Positions 25,253 to 33,564 of a stretch of DNA of 64,000 nt are shown here, in pieces. The translations under genes were made by a program, and so were the position numbers. Where the stretch lies: the NCBI RefSeq assembly GCF_000716605.1, contig NZ_JNXE01000002.1, positions 434,001 through 498,000 on the forward strand. Direction: 5' to 3'. Numbering within the stretch: position 1 is the stretch's first letter; every line of letters begins with the position of its first letter. Below the pieces are notes generated by a model that was given only the letters and a program-made list of their open reading frames with translations, ran no database searches and had not been told where the DNA came from. This DNA is from Streptomyces sp. NRRL F-525 (GTDB lineage Bacteria; Actinomycetota; Actinomycetes; Streptomycetales; Streptomycetaceae).

Positions 25253-27213
25253 TACCGGAGGACCGGCTCCTCTCCCCACACACCGGCTGGACGCGCACCC
25301 ACTGGGAGTCGCTGGCCGACGCCCAACTGACCGCCGTCCGCCCGTACTCCACCGACCACCACGCCCTGCTCCACCTCCCCGGCCCCGCCAGCCGCAACGG
25401 CCGGCACAGCGACGGCCTCGAAGGCTTCGCCCGCACCTTCCTCCTCGCCGGCTTCCGCCTGGCCCAGTCCGGCGACAACGACCCGTACGACCACGCCAGT
25501 TGGTACGCCGAGGGCCTGACCGCCGGCACGGACCCGCACTCCCCGGACCACTGGCCGGGCATGCGCGAGTGCGGGCAGGCCAAGGTGGAGTGCGCGTCGG
25601 TGGCGATCGCGTTGCACGAGACCCGGCCCTGGATCTGGGACCGGCTGGACGACGCCGTACGGCAACGGATCGTCACCTGGATGACCGACCTGCTCGGCAG
25701 CGAGGTCCCCGACAACAACTGGGTCTGGTTCAGGGCGATCACGTCGGCGTTCCTGCGCTCGGTCGGTGCCCCGTGGAGCGCGCCCGACATCGACCACGCG
25801 ATCGCGCGCACCGAGGCCTGGTACGCGGGCGAGGGCTGGTACTCCGACGGAAGCGGCACCGGCGGCCCGTTGCGCCACTTCGACTACTACTCGGGCTGGG
25901 CCATGCACTACTACCCGCTCTGGTACTGCCGTATCTCCGGCGCCGACGCGGACCCCGCCCTGCTCCCCCGCTACCGGGCCCGCCTGCGCCGCTACTTGGA
26001 CGACGCCCAGCACCTGGTGGCGGCCGACGGCGCCCCGGTGTACCAGGGCCGCTCGCTGACGTACCGCTACGCGACGCTCTGCCCGCTGTGGGCGGGCGCC
26101 GTCTTCGACGCCACTCCCCTGCCGGCGGGCCGTACCCGCCGCCTCGCGAGCGGAGTCCTGCGGCACTTCACCGAGGCGGGCTGCTTCGACGGGCGCGGGC
26201 TCCAACCGCTGGGCTGGCACGGGGAGTTCACGGCCATCCGGCAGCCGTACTCCGGGCCCGGTTCGCCGTACTGGTCGAGCAAGGGCTTCGCCGGGCTGGT
26301 CCTGTCGGCGGATCACCCGGTGTGGACGGAGAAGGAGGAGGCCCTGCCGATCGAAACCCGGGACGTGCGGCGGACGTTGACCGCTCCGGGGTGGCTCGTC
26401 TCCGGCACGGCGACGGACGGTGTCGTACGCGTCGTCAACCACGGCAGCGACCACGCCTTCGGTGACGGCACCGCCCCCGAGGCGGACGACCCGGTCTACA
26501 GCCGCCTCGCCTACGCCTCCCACGCTGCCCCCGACAGCACGGAGTCGAGCCTCAACGACCCGCTCGACTCCCACATCGCGCTGCTCGACGCCGACGAACG
26601 CCCTTCCCACCGCCGCCCGTTGACCCGCCTGCACCTGGGTGTGCGCACGGCTGTCTCCCGCCATCGCGCGCACTGGCCGGTCGGCCCGGCGCCTGCCCCG
26701 TATGCCCACGATCCCGCGCCCAACTTCCGTACGGGGCCGTGGATCACGACGGCGTCCGTACTGAATGGACCGCTGGAGGTGCGGCTCGTTCGGGTCGACG
26801 GGGCGGCAGCGCAGGAGCCGTTGCGGCTGCGGCTCGGTGGCTACTGTCTGGCCGCGACCGAGCAGCCGGAGGTGCACCTGGGGCCCCAGCCTGCCGCATG
26901 GGTGGGCAGGCCAACCGGCCTGTCCAGCACGGTGATTGGGCTGCGCGGTTTCGACGAGGCGGGCATCGGCACCGCGCGCGACGCCAATGCCTTCGGGCCG
27001 CACTCGGCGACACCCTGGCTCGCCACGACGGCGGAGGTCCAACTGGGCACGGTGTACGCCGCGTTGGTCTGTCTCTCCGGGGTGGTCGTGGGGTCGGGTG
27101 CCGCCGAAGCCGTACGACTGGAGGTCTGTTACGACGGTGACGGCAGCGCTCTTGCCTCCGTCACGTGGCCGGACGGGACGGAGGACAACGTCCGCCTGGA
27201 GCCGCCGAGTTGA
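25249..27213 (+). CDS. DUF2264-family protein (putative glycan-degrading (alpha/alpha) toroid)
   Basis: The start is taken as TTG 25249, overlapping the LacI stop as TTGA with GGAAAGG upstream, giving 654 residues. A longer frame would lie inside lacI. The N-terminal about 370 residues match the DUF2264 pattern (SRNGRHSDGLEGFARTFLL, WVWFRAITSAFLRSVGAPW, HFDYYSGWAMHYYPLWYCR, PVYQGRSLTYRYATL). The rest is a beta-rich domain like that of glycan hydrolases and lyases. No signal peptide is seen, so it is cytoplasmic. Some members are, from memory, classified as glycoside hydrolases acting on uronides, which would fit the neighbouring loci. It is probably co-expressed with lacI. Confidence 0.82.
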   Translation: MIPEDRLLSPHTGWTRTHWESLADAQLTAVRPYSTDHHALLHLPGPASRNGRHSDGLEGFARTFLLAGFRLAQSGDNDPYDHASWYAEGLTAGTDPHSPDHWPGMRECGQAKVECASVAIALHETRPWIWDRLDDAVRQRIVTWMTDLLGSEVPDNNWVWFRAITSAFLRSVGAPWSAPDIDHAIARTEAWYAGEGWYSDGSGTGGPLRHFDYYSGWAMHYYPLWYCRISGADADPALLPRYRARLRRYLDDAQHLVAADGAPVYQGRSLTYRYATLCPLWAGAVFDATPLPAGRTRRLASGVLRHFTEAGCFDGRGLQPLGWHGEFTAIRQPYSGPGSPYWSSKGFAGLVLSADHPVWTEKEEALPIETRDVRRTLTAPGWLVSGTATDGVVRVVNHGSDHAFGDGTAPEADDPVYSRLAYASHAAPDSTESSLNDPLDSHIALLDADERPSHRRPLTRLHLGVRTAVSRHRAHWPVGPAPAPYAHDPAPNFRTGPWITTASVLNGPLEVRLVRVDGAAAQEPLRLRLGGYCLAATEQPEVHLGPQPAAWVGRPTGLSSTVIGLRGFDEAGIGTARDANAFGPHSATPWLATTAEVQLGTVYAALVCLSGVVVGSGAAEAVRLEVCYDGDGSALASVTWPDGTEDNVRLEPPS

Positions 27214-27223
27214 GGAACGGGCC

Positions 27224-27263
27224 GGGGTGGGACGCGGGCTGTCAGGGACCCGCGCCCCACCCC
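27224..27263. terminator. Convergent terminator between DUF2264 and GH6 genes
   Basis: GGGGTGGG-A-CGCGGG (27224-27238) pairs with CCCGCG-C-CCCACCCC (27249-27263) with a single mismatch, a 15-position stem with a 10-base loop. It sits in the 54-base gap between convergent genes and should serve both. Confidence 0.7.
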
Positions 27264-27267
27264 GCGA

Positions 27268-28362
27268 TCACGTGCCGTCGATGAGCCGGACGGCGAGATC
27301 GGGACTGAACTGCCCGGCGGGCACGGTCGGCCCCACACCGCACTGCCCGTCGGAGTTGCCCGGTGTCTTGACCCACAGCAACAGGTCCTCGGCGCTGCCC
27401 ACCCGCGGGGTGACGCCGAGTTTGCGTCCGGCGGGGTTGCACCATTCGCCGTTGGAGCCGTTGCCGTTGCGGCTGGTATCGACGGCGAAGTGGGAGGTGT
27501 TGCCGAGCGCCGAGTTGATCGAGTTGCCGTAGGTCTCCGAGGACGGCGTGGTGTAGAAGTTCGAGACGTTCAGGGAGAAGCCGCGGATGTTGGCCACGCC
27601 GGCCGACCTCAGGCGGCTCGCCATGGTCGCCGGGTCGACCCAGTTGGTGTGTCCGGCGTCCAGGTAGGCCCAGGTGTTGGGTGCCTTCTGCTGGAACATC
27701 TGGGTGGCGTAGGACAACATCGCGAGGCGGTCGCTGATCTGTGCGCTGGTCAGGCAGCTGAAGTCCGAGAGGGCGTCCGGCTCGATGACGACGACGGCGG
27801 GGTGGGTGCCGACCGCCGCCGCGAAGGTGGAGATCCAGGTGCGGTAGGCGGCCACGCTGCCCGCGCCGCCGGAGGACTCGCCGCCGCACGCGTCCCGGCC
27901 CGGGATGTTGTACGCGACCAGGACCGGCAGTTTGTCGTGGCTGTCGGCGGCGCCGACGTACCCGGACACGGCCGGTCCGATCCCCGCGCTCTCGTTGGCG
28001 AACCAGCGGGCGATCGGCTGGGACGCGATGGCCGACTGGATGCGGGCGGCGCGGGAGTCGGTGGGGTTGTTGCGGACCCAGACGGCCGGGCCGGAGTCGG
28101 GGTTGGAGTAGAAGCCGCTCGTCAGGGAGACCGGGCTGGCGGCTGCGGCCGAGTTGGCCGTGAGGAGCGGGAGCGGGGCAACAAGCAGACAGATCAGGGC
28201 AGTTCGGAGCGAAGCTGTCTTGAGCGAGGCTGTCTTGAACGAGACGGTCTTGAGGGTGGCGGTTCGCCGCGCGGCGGATTTCCGCGGGCCGGATTTCCGC
28301 AGGCCGGTGTTCAGTGAGGCGGTCCCCATCGGGATGGTTTTGAGCAGGGCTTTCCAACGCAT
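27268..28362 (-). CDS. Secreted glycoside hydrolase family 6 (endoglucanase type)
   Basis: This 364-residue cellulase hydrolyses beta-1,4-glucan with inversion. GH6 marks are LVAYNIPGRDACGGESSGG, VVVIEPDALSDF, TWAYLDAGHTNW, GFSLNVSNFYTT and EWCNPAGRKLG, followed by LLLWVKTPGNSDGQC. It has no carbohydrate-binding module. The signal peptide hydrophobic core is LICLLVAPLPLLTANSAAAA, but it is preceded by about 55 residues of basic pentapeptide repeats, far longer than usual, encoded by 15-bp DNA repeats. No other ATG/GTG with a good binding site was found closer to the signal. Upstream and on the same strand is GH9, separated by a strong hairpin. Confidence 0.9.
   Translation of the reverse strand: MRWKALLKTIPMGTASLNTGLRKSGPRKSAARRTATLKTVSFKTASLKTASLRTALICLLVAPLPLLTANSAAAASPVSLTSGFYSNPDSGPAVWVRNNPTDSRAARIQSAIASQPIARWFANESAGIGPAVSGYVGAADSHDKLPVLVAYNIPGRDACGGESSGGAGSVAAYRTWISTFAAAVGTHPAVVVIEPDALSDFSCLTSAQISDRLAMLSYATQMFQQKAPNTWAYLDAGHTNWVDPATMASRLRSAGVANIRGFSLNVSNFYTTPSSETYGNSINSALGNTSHFAVDTSRNGNGSNGEWCNPAGRKLGVTPRVGSAEDLLLWVKTPGNSDGQCGVGPTVPAGQFSPDLAVRLIDGT
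28208..28252. repeat. Three 15-bp tandem repeats in the GH6 gene
   Basis: AGCGAAGCTGTCTTG, AGCGAGGCTGTCTTG and AACGAGACGGTCTTG lie head to tail. On the coding (minus) strand they specify KTVSF-KTASL-KTASL just before the hydrophobic core of the signal peptide. The period of five codons keeps the frame. Confidence 0.85.
28275..28304. repeat. Two further 15-bp tandem repeats in the GH6 gene
   Basis: CGGATTTCCGCGGGC (28275-28289) and CGGATTTCCGCAGGC (28290-28304) differ by one base and encode the GLRKSGPRKS part of the N-terminal extension. This unit is unrelated in sequence to the 28208-28252 array but has the same length. Confidence 0.85.
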
Positions 28363-28410
28363 GGCGCGTCCCTATCTCTTGGCGTGGGGCTGCCGCAGGC
28401 CCCTCGGCTC

Positions 28411-28446
28411 GGCTCCGGCCGCGCTCGTCCAAGCGCGGCCGGAGCC
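28411..28446 (-). terminator. Strong hairpin terminator after the GH9 gene
   Basis: GGCTCCGGCCGCGCT (28411-28425) and AGCGCGGCCGGAGCC (28432-28446) form a perfect 15-bp stem with a 6-base loop, 32 bases beyond the GH9 stop. GH6 therefore probably has its own promoter or receives only read-through. Confidence 0.75.
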
Positions 28447-28478
28447 ACGGCGATCCATACCGTTCGACCAGGCGGCGC

Positions 28479-30755
28479 TCAGCGCGCGGAATCGGCGGCG
28501 AAGGTCGCCACCCAGGCCAGCGCGGAGTTCCAGTTGATGGCGACCTCGTTGGTCGAGTACGAGTAGATGTCGTCGATGTAGCAGGTCGCGGGGGCGCAGC
28601 CGACCAGGTTCTGCTGCGCGACCGGGTCCTGGAGAGCCGAGTCGGGGCCGCCGGCGAGCGAACCGGCGGGCGGGCTGGGCAAGTTGGCGTCGATCTGGTG
28701 GGCCCAGATGCGGTTGTGCTGGTTGTGGCTGGCCTGGGTGCCGTAGCCGGTGACGAAGGACTGGTTCAGGGCGTTGCGGCCGAGGAGGTAGTCCATCGAC
28801 TCCAGGACGGCGCTGCGGTAGCTGTCGCGGTGGGTGAGGTCGTAGGCGGTCGCGATGACCATGGCGTTGTTCGCGGTGACGCTGTTGGAGCCCCACACAT
28901 AGGCGCCGTCGGTGGGCAGGTTGGGGTTCGGGTAGCCCTGCGACCGCTCGTCGCGTACGAAGCCGTCGGCGACGGCCAGGACCCGCTTGCGGGCGGCGGC
29001 GACCATGCGGGCGGGGAAGCGGCTCGGCAGCCGGACGACGGTGAGGTCGGCCAGCGCGCCGGTGTCCCGCCAGGAGAAACCGGCCGGGGTGATCTCCGTG
29101 TCGATGCGGGACAGGTAGGCCCGGTCGTGCGTGGTGGCGTACAACTCCGTTGCGGCCCAGGAGAATTCGTCGGTCACGTCCGTGTCGGCGTACGCTCCGC
29201 CGCCGACGCTGTCACTGCCCGGTGCGTACACGTCGGGGTGGGCGAGCGCGGCCTTCCATGCGGTCTCGGCGGCGGTCAGGCAGGTGTGCGCGAAGACGGC
29301 GTCGTAGCGGGCCCACACCCGGGCACACTGGGCGCCCGCGGCGGCCAGGTTGAGGGTCGCGGCCGTGGACGGGGCGTGCAGGTAACGGGGTTGGGAGTCC
29401 TGGTCGGGCCGGGTGGGCAGCGCGGTCCAGGCCAGGTCGTGGACCTTGTGGTGGACCATCCCGGCCAGCGGTTCGCCCGCCGGGACCTGCATGCTCAGCA
29501 GGAACTCCGTCTCCCAGCGGGACTCGTCGAGGACGTCCGGGATGCCGTTGTGGTTCTCGGGGATGCTCAGCAGCCCGTCGCGCAGGCCGGCGGTGTCGCC
29601 CTCGGCGCGGGAGCGTTCGTAGGAGTCCATCAACTGCCAGTCGGCGAGCGCCCCGTTGACGACGTACTTGCCCTGGTCGCCCGCGTCGTACCAACCGCCC
29701 TGCACGTCAAGGGAGTAGTCACAAGTGCCGGGCAGGCAGGGCACGTCGGTGTCGCCCTTGTTGGGTGCCACGCCGACATGTCCGGCGGGCCGGGCGTAGG
29801 CGTCCCCGGCGTACTGCGCCTCGATGGGCGTGCCGCTGCGGACGTCGTAGAAGTAGCCCAACGCGTCTTTGCTCAGGGCCTTGTAGGGGTTCTCCGCGAT
29901 GGCGAACGGATAGCTGGTCGCGTCCCCGACCACGAGTGTGTAGCCCGTGCCGGCCTTCCGCACCGAGCTGAAGTCGGCGATGTGTACGTGGTCGCCTGAA
30001 GCGGCGTCCGTGCCCTGGACGTGGGTGCGTCCCGTCCTCACCACCTCGCCCGAGGCGTCGAGCAGGCTCCAACGCACGCGCTTCGTCGACGAGTTGACGA
30101 TCGACGCCTCCTTCGGGCCGTGCACCGCGTAGCCGTACTGGTTCGTCCGCACCGGGGAGCCGAAGTCGCGTCCGCCGCCCGGAGGTATCGCGCCGCCGGT
30201 GAGGGAGACGTCGTCGAGGCAGAGGGTGAACGGCTGGGCGGCGCCGCCCTGTTGGAAGGAGAGCTGGGCGTGCAGGTTGGCGACGGTGGAGTTGCCGGTG
30301 AACTGGAAGGTCTTCGGTGTGGTGGTGATGGCGGCGGTCTTGTTGAGGGTGGTCGTGAACGGGGCCGCGGGCAGCTGCAGTACGGCGTGGATCGACACGT
30401 CCCGGGTGGCGGAGGCCGTGAAGCGCAGGGTGTACGGCTGGCCGGCCTCCAACGGGATGTCGTTCTGGCCGATCATCGAGTCCCAGACGTTGACGGTCCC
30501 GCCGGGGACGTCGGCGCACAGGCGGCCCAGGTCGACGGTGGAGGGCGTGTTGCCGCTGCTCCACCACGAGGTCTTACCGTTGTCGAACGTGCCGTTGAGC
30601 ACCCGCTCGTAGGGCGCGTCGGCGGCCTGCGCGGACGTCACGGGAAGCACGGGGGTCGCGGCCAGGGTGGCGACGGTCAGGGCTGGCGCGAGGAGGACCG
30701 CGGCCCATCTGGTCCTGCGGAATCTGGTCGTATGGAAGCTGGTCCTGCGGAACAT
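28479..30755 (-). CDS. Secreted glycoside hydrolase family 9 cellulase with CBM
   Basis: This 758-residue protein has a signal peptide ending near TSAQA-AD. Next come a CBM4/9-like beta-sandwich (about 48-190, ERVLNGTFDNGKTSWWSSG), a CelD_N Ig-like domain (about 200-290, SPVRTNQYGYAVHGPKEA) and the (alpha/alpha)6 GH9 catalytic domain (about 295-758). Catalytic motifs are GGWYDAGDQGKYV (nucleophilic-water aspartates), the histidine region GTQASHNQHNRIWAHQ and the C-terminal NEVAINWNSALAW with the general-acid glutamate. The domain order CBM-Ig-GH9 is typical of processive or exo-acting actinomycete cellulases. Its first 17 residues are encoded by 15-bp tandem repeats. Confidence 0.92.
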   Translation of the reverse strand: MFRRTSFHTTRFRRTRWAAVLLAPALTVATLAATPVLPVTSAQAADAPYERVLNGTFDNGKTSWWSSGNTPSTVDLGRLCADVPGGTVNVWDSMIGQNDIPLEAGQPYTLRFTASATRDVSIHAVLQLPAAPFTTTLNKTAAITTTPKTFQFTGNSTVANLHAQLSFQQGGAAQPFTLCLDDVSLTGGAIPPGGGRDFGSPVRTNQYGYAVHGPKEASIVNSSTKRVRWSLLDASGEVVRTGRTHVQGTDAASGDHVHIADFSSVRKAGTGYTLVVGDATSYPFAIAENPYKALSKDALGYFYDVRSGTPIEAQYAGDAYARPAGHVGVAPNKGDTDVPCLPGTCDYSLDVQGGWYDAGDQGKYVVNGALADWQLMDSYERSRAEGDTAGLRDGLLSIPENHNGIPDVLDESRWETEFLLSMQVPAGEPLAGMVHHKVHDLAWTALPTRPDQDSQPRYLHAPSTAATLNLAAAGAQCARVWARYDAVFAHTCLTAAETAWKAALAHPDVYAPGSDSVGGGAYADTDVTDEFSWAATELYATTHDRAYLSRIDTEITPAGFSWRDTGALADLTVVRLPSRFPARMVAAARKRVLAVADGFVRDERSQGYPNPNLPTDGAYVWGSNSVTANNAMVIATAYDLTHRDSYRSAVLESMDYLLGRNALNQSFVTGYGTQASHNQHNRIWAHQIDANLPSPPAGSLAGGPDSALQDPVAQQNLVGCAPATCYIDDIYSYSTNEVAINWNSALAWVATFAADSAR
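30707..30751. repeat. Three 15-bp tandem repeats at the 5' end of the GH9 gene
   Basis: ATCTGGTCCTGCGGA, ATCTGGTCGTATGGA and AGCTGGTCCTGCGGA stand head to tail immediately after the start codon on the minus strand. They encode FRRTS-FHTTR-FRRTR, the basic n-region of the signal peptide. Length and location parallel the repeats in the neighbouring GH6 gene. Confidence 0.85.
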
Positions 30756-30904
30756 ACCGAGCCCTTCTCGGTGACAGGGTCGGCTCGGTGCGGCGTCAGT
30801 GCCAGATGGTGAGCGGGGCCGACGAGGCTGTCAAGTCTTCACGCACAGAAGCCTTTTCCTCGTCCGGACCCTTCACAGAGTGAACGTCCCACTCCTACTC
30901 TGCG

Positions 30905-30922
30905 ACTGTTAGCGCTTCCAGT
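30905..30922. promoter_or_regulatory. LacI-type operator between GH9 and GH1 genes
   Basis: ACTGTTAGCGCTTCCAGT has arms matching at 7 of 9 positions around AGCGCT. It lies 150 bp upstream of the GH9 start (minus) and 99 bp upstream of the GH1 start (plus), so it may control both. It resembles the site at 32367-32382, the probable target of the LacI protein encoded at 32441. Confidence 0.6.
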
Positions 30923-31020
30923 TTCTTCCGGAGGCATCGCACAGGAACCGGCCCGAGCTGTGGCGTCACCCCAGTTCCATCCCAGGCCAGGAAGATTCCC
31001 GCAGACGGAGGTTCAACTCG

Positions 31021-32364
31021 GTGAGCACGTTCGATCCCGGCTTCCTGTGGGGCGCCGCCACGTCGAGTTATCAGATCGAGGGCGCGGTCACGGTGGACGG
31101 CCGGGGGCCCTCCATCTGGGACACCTTCGCGGCAACTCCGGGCGCCGTCCGGGGCGGTGACACCGGAGCCGTCGCGGCCGACCACTACCACCGCTTCCCC
31201 GAGGACATCGCGCTGATGGCCCAACTCGGGCTGCGCGCCTACCGGTTCTCCCTCGCCTGGCCCCGGATCCAGCCCACCGGCTCCGGCCCGGTCAACCAGC
31301 GCGGCCTCGACTTCTACCGCCGTCTCACGGACACCCTCCTCGACCATGGCATCCAGCCCTGGCCCACCCTCTACCACTGGGATCTGCCCCAGTCCCTGGA
31401 GGACGCCGGCGGCTGGCCGGTGCGGGACACCGCCGAGCGGTTCGCCGAGTACGCGGCCCTGGCGCACGAGGCGTTGGGCGACCGGATCACCCACTGGACC
31501 ACCCTCAACGAACCCTGGTGCTCGGCCTTCCTCGGCTACGCCACGGGCCGCCACGCCCCCGGCCGTCGCGAGCCCGCCGCCGCCGTCCGCGCCGCCCATC
31601 ACCTGCTGCTGGCCCACGGGTTGGCGGCGGAGGCGATACGCGACGACGCCTCGCACGTCGGCGTCACGCTCAATCTCACCCATGTCACCCCGCTCAGCGC
31701 CGACCCCGCCGACCTGGACGCGGCCCGCCATGTCGACGGCATGCAGAACCGCCTCTTCCTCGACCCGTTGCTACGCGGCGCGTACCCCGACGACGTACTG
31801 GACGACCTCCGCGAGGTCACCGGCGCCGACCACATCCGCGACGGCGACCTGAAGCGGATCGGTGCGCCGCTGGACCACCTGGGCGTCAACTACTACGCGC
31901 CGATGCTGGTCGCGGGCAGCACTGGACCGGTCCAATCCGCCTATGTGGGCTCGCCGTCGGTCCGTGTCGCCGACGGCGGCCGGCCGAGAACGGCGATGGG
32001 CTGGGAGATCGACGAGCGGGGACTCCTCGACCTCCTCCTGCGTCTCAAGGCCGACTACCCGGCCGTACCCCTGTACATCACGGAGAACGGCGCCGCCTTC
32101 GACGACGTCGTGGAGGAGGACGGGGTGCACGACGCGGACCGGATCGCCTACCTGGACGGCCATCTCCGTTCCTGCGCACGGGCGATCGGCCAAGGAGTGC
32201 CGCTCGAGGGCTACTTCGTCTGGTCGCTCCTCGACAACTTCGAGTGGTCCTTCGGCTACGGGCCCCGTTTCGGCATCGTGCACGTCGACTACGCGACCCA
32301 GCGCCGTACACCGAAGGACAGCGCCCGCTGGTACGCCGAGGTCATCCGGAGCGGCGGCCTGTGA
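31021..32364 (+). CDS. Glycoside hydrolase family 1 beta-glucosidase (cytoplasmic)
   Basis: This 447-residue GH1 enzyme starts at GTG 31021, with GGAGG upstream. The N-terminal [15 protein letters not shown] signature, acid/base glutamate in TLNEPW (E164) and nucleophile in ITENG (E355) are all intact, as is the [14 protein letters not shown] segment near the end. No signal peptide is present, so it cleaves imported cellobiose or cello-oligosaccharides to glucose. It pairs with the secreted GH6 and GH9 enzymes and the downstream LacI regulator. A cebEFG-type importer is not present beside it; uptake would depend on genes elsewhere. Confidence 0.95.
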   Translation: MSTFDPGFLWGAATSSYQIEGAVTVDGRGPSIWDTFAATPGAVRGGDTGAVAADHYHRFPEDIALMAQLGLRAYRFSLAWPRIQPTGSGPVNQRGLDFYRRLTDTLLDHGIQPWPTLYHWDLPQSLEDAGGWPVRDTAERFAEYAALAHEALGDRITHWTTLNEPWCSAFLGYATGRHAPGRREPAAAVRAAHHLLLAHGLAAEAIRDDASHVGVTLNLTHVTPLSADPADLDAARHVDGMQNRLFLDPLLRGAYPDDVLDDLREVTGADHIRDGDLKRIGAPLDHLGVNYYAPMLVAGSTGPVQSAYVGSPSVRVADGGRPRTAMGWEIDERGLLDLLLRLKADYPAVPLYITENGAAFDDVVEEDGVHDADRIAYLDGHLRSCARAIGQGVPLEGYFVWSLLDNFEWSFGYGPRFGIVHVDYATQRRTPKDSARWYAEVIRSGGL

Positions 32365-32366
32365 CG

Positions 32367-32382
32367 CTGTCAGCGCTTACAG
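32367..32382 (+). promoter_or_regulatory. LacI-type operator before the downstream lacI gene
   Basis: CTGTCAGCGCTTACAG has arms matching at 7 of 8 positions around AGCGCT. It starts 3 bases after the GH1 stop and 59 bases before the LacI ATG, the place expected for autoregulation. Confidence 0.6.
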
Positions 32383-32440
32383 TGCTGCTACCGCCCGCCC
32401 CTCCGCACTCCACACTCCGTACGAACGGGAGCCGCCCCAC

Positions 32441-33442
32441 ATGACTACACGGCCGCCGACGCTGGACGAGGTGGCGCTGCGCGCCGGGGTGTCCGTCGGA
32501 ACCGTCTCGCGGGTGATCAACAACCGCCGGCACGTCAGCCAGAAGGCGCGGCAGGCGGTGGAGAGCGCCGTGGCGGAGCTGGGCTATGTGCCGAACGTGG
32601 CGGCCCGTTCGCTCGCCTCGCAGCGGCGCGGCGCGGTGGTGCTGGCGATCTCCAGCGACGACCCGGCGCTGTTCGCCAACCTCTTCTTCGCCGAGGTCAT
32701 CACCGGCGTGAACGCGGTCGTGGAGGAGACCGACCTCGAACTCCTGCTGATCCTGGCCGCGGGCGAGCGGGGCCGGGCCCGGCTCACCCGCGTCCTCCAG
32801 TCCCGGGGCGCGGACGGCGTCATGCTGCTGGCCCTGCGCGAGAACGATCCGCTGGCGAAGGTCGCCGAGGCCGGGAACGTCCCCGTCGTGCACGGCGGCC
32901 GCTCCCTCGAGAAGGCCCCGCGCTATTACGTGGACGCCGACAACCGGGGCGGGGCCCGCGAGGCCGTGGAGTACCTGATCTCGACGGGCCGCCGTGCCAT
33001 CGGCACCGTCACCGGGCCGCTCGACATGCACGCGGGTGTCTCCCGCTACCTGGGCTTCCGCGAGGCGGTCGCGCTGGCCGGTCTGGAGGACCACCGGGTG
33101 GCGCACGCCGACTTCAGCGAGCTGGGCGGCGCCACGGCGACCGCCCGCCTCCTCGACGAACACCCGGACCTGGACGCCCTGTTCGTCGCCTCGGACGCCA
33201 TGGCGGCGGGCGCCCTGCACGTCCTGCGCGAGCGCGGCCGGTCCGTCCCCGGGGACGTCGCGGTCGTCGGCTTCAACGACATCCTCACCGCCCGGCACAC
33301 CCAGCCCGCCCTGACGACGATCCGCCAGCCCATCGTGGCCCTCGGCAGCGAGATGACCCGGATGCTGGTGCGCGTGCTGGCCGGCGAGGAGCCGACGCCG
33401 CTCATCCTGCCGACGGAATTGGTGATCAGGGAATCCGCGTAG
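32441..33442 (+). CDS. LacI-family regulator of the cellulose/GH1 locus
   Basis: This 333-residue repressor has the HTH segment LDEVALRAGVSVGTVSRVIN at the N-terminus, hinge NVAARSLASQRRG, and effector domain with VVLAISSDDPALFANLFFAEV and DVAVVGFNDILTARHTQPALT. It follows the GH1 gene, with the operator at 32367-32382 between them. It is analogous in position to CebR, which senses cellobiose in streptomycetes, but the operator here (TGTcAGCGCTTaCA type) is not identical to the known CebR box, so equivalence is unproven. Confidence 0.9.
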   Translation: MTTRPPTLDEVALRAGVSVGTVSRVINNRRHVSQKARQAVESAVAELGYVPNVAARSLASQRRGAVVLAISSDDPALFANLFFAEVITGVNAVVEETDLELLLILAAGERGRARLTRVLQSRGADGVMLLALRENDPLAKVAEAGNVPVVHGGRSLEKAPRYYVDADNRGGAREAVEYLISTGRRAIGTVTGPLDMHAGVSRYLGFREAVALAGLEDHRVAHADFSELGGATATARLLDEHPDLDALFVASDAMAAGALHVLRERGRSVPGDVAVVGFNDILTARHTQPALTTIRQPIVALGSEMTRMLVRVLAGEEPTPLILPTELVIRESA

Positions 33443-33519
33443 CGCGGCGGTCCCGGCCGTCCGGGCCCTCGCACACTCGGTAAGGCGCACCCCAAGAGCC
33501 GTACAACTAATCCCCAACA

Positions 33520-33549
33520 ACAAGTGTCTCGTAGGGCAACAACACTTGT
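33520..33549 (+). promoter_or_regulatory. Inverted repeat upstream of the glycosyltransferase gene
   Basis: ACAAGTGT (33520-33527) and ACACTTGT (33542-33549) are perfect 8-bp arms with a 14-base loop, ending just before the GGGGGGGA ribosome-binding stretch. It could be an operator or an RNA hairpin that affects translation. Nothing else similar was seen in the window. Confidence 0.45.
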
Positions 33550-33564
33550 CCCGGGGGGGATATT

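Noticed and set aside
25066..27042. 658-codon minus-strand frame over the DUF2264 gene
   Set aside because: Antisense shadow; the plus-strand reading matches the DUF2264 pattern and is coupled to lacI.
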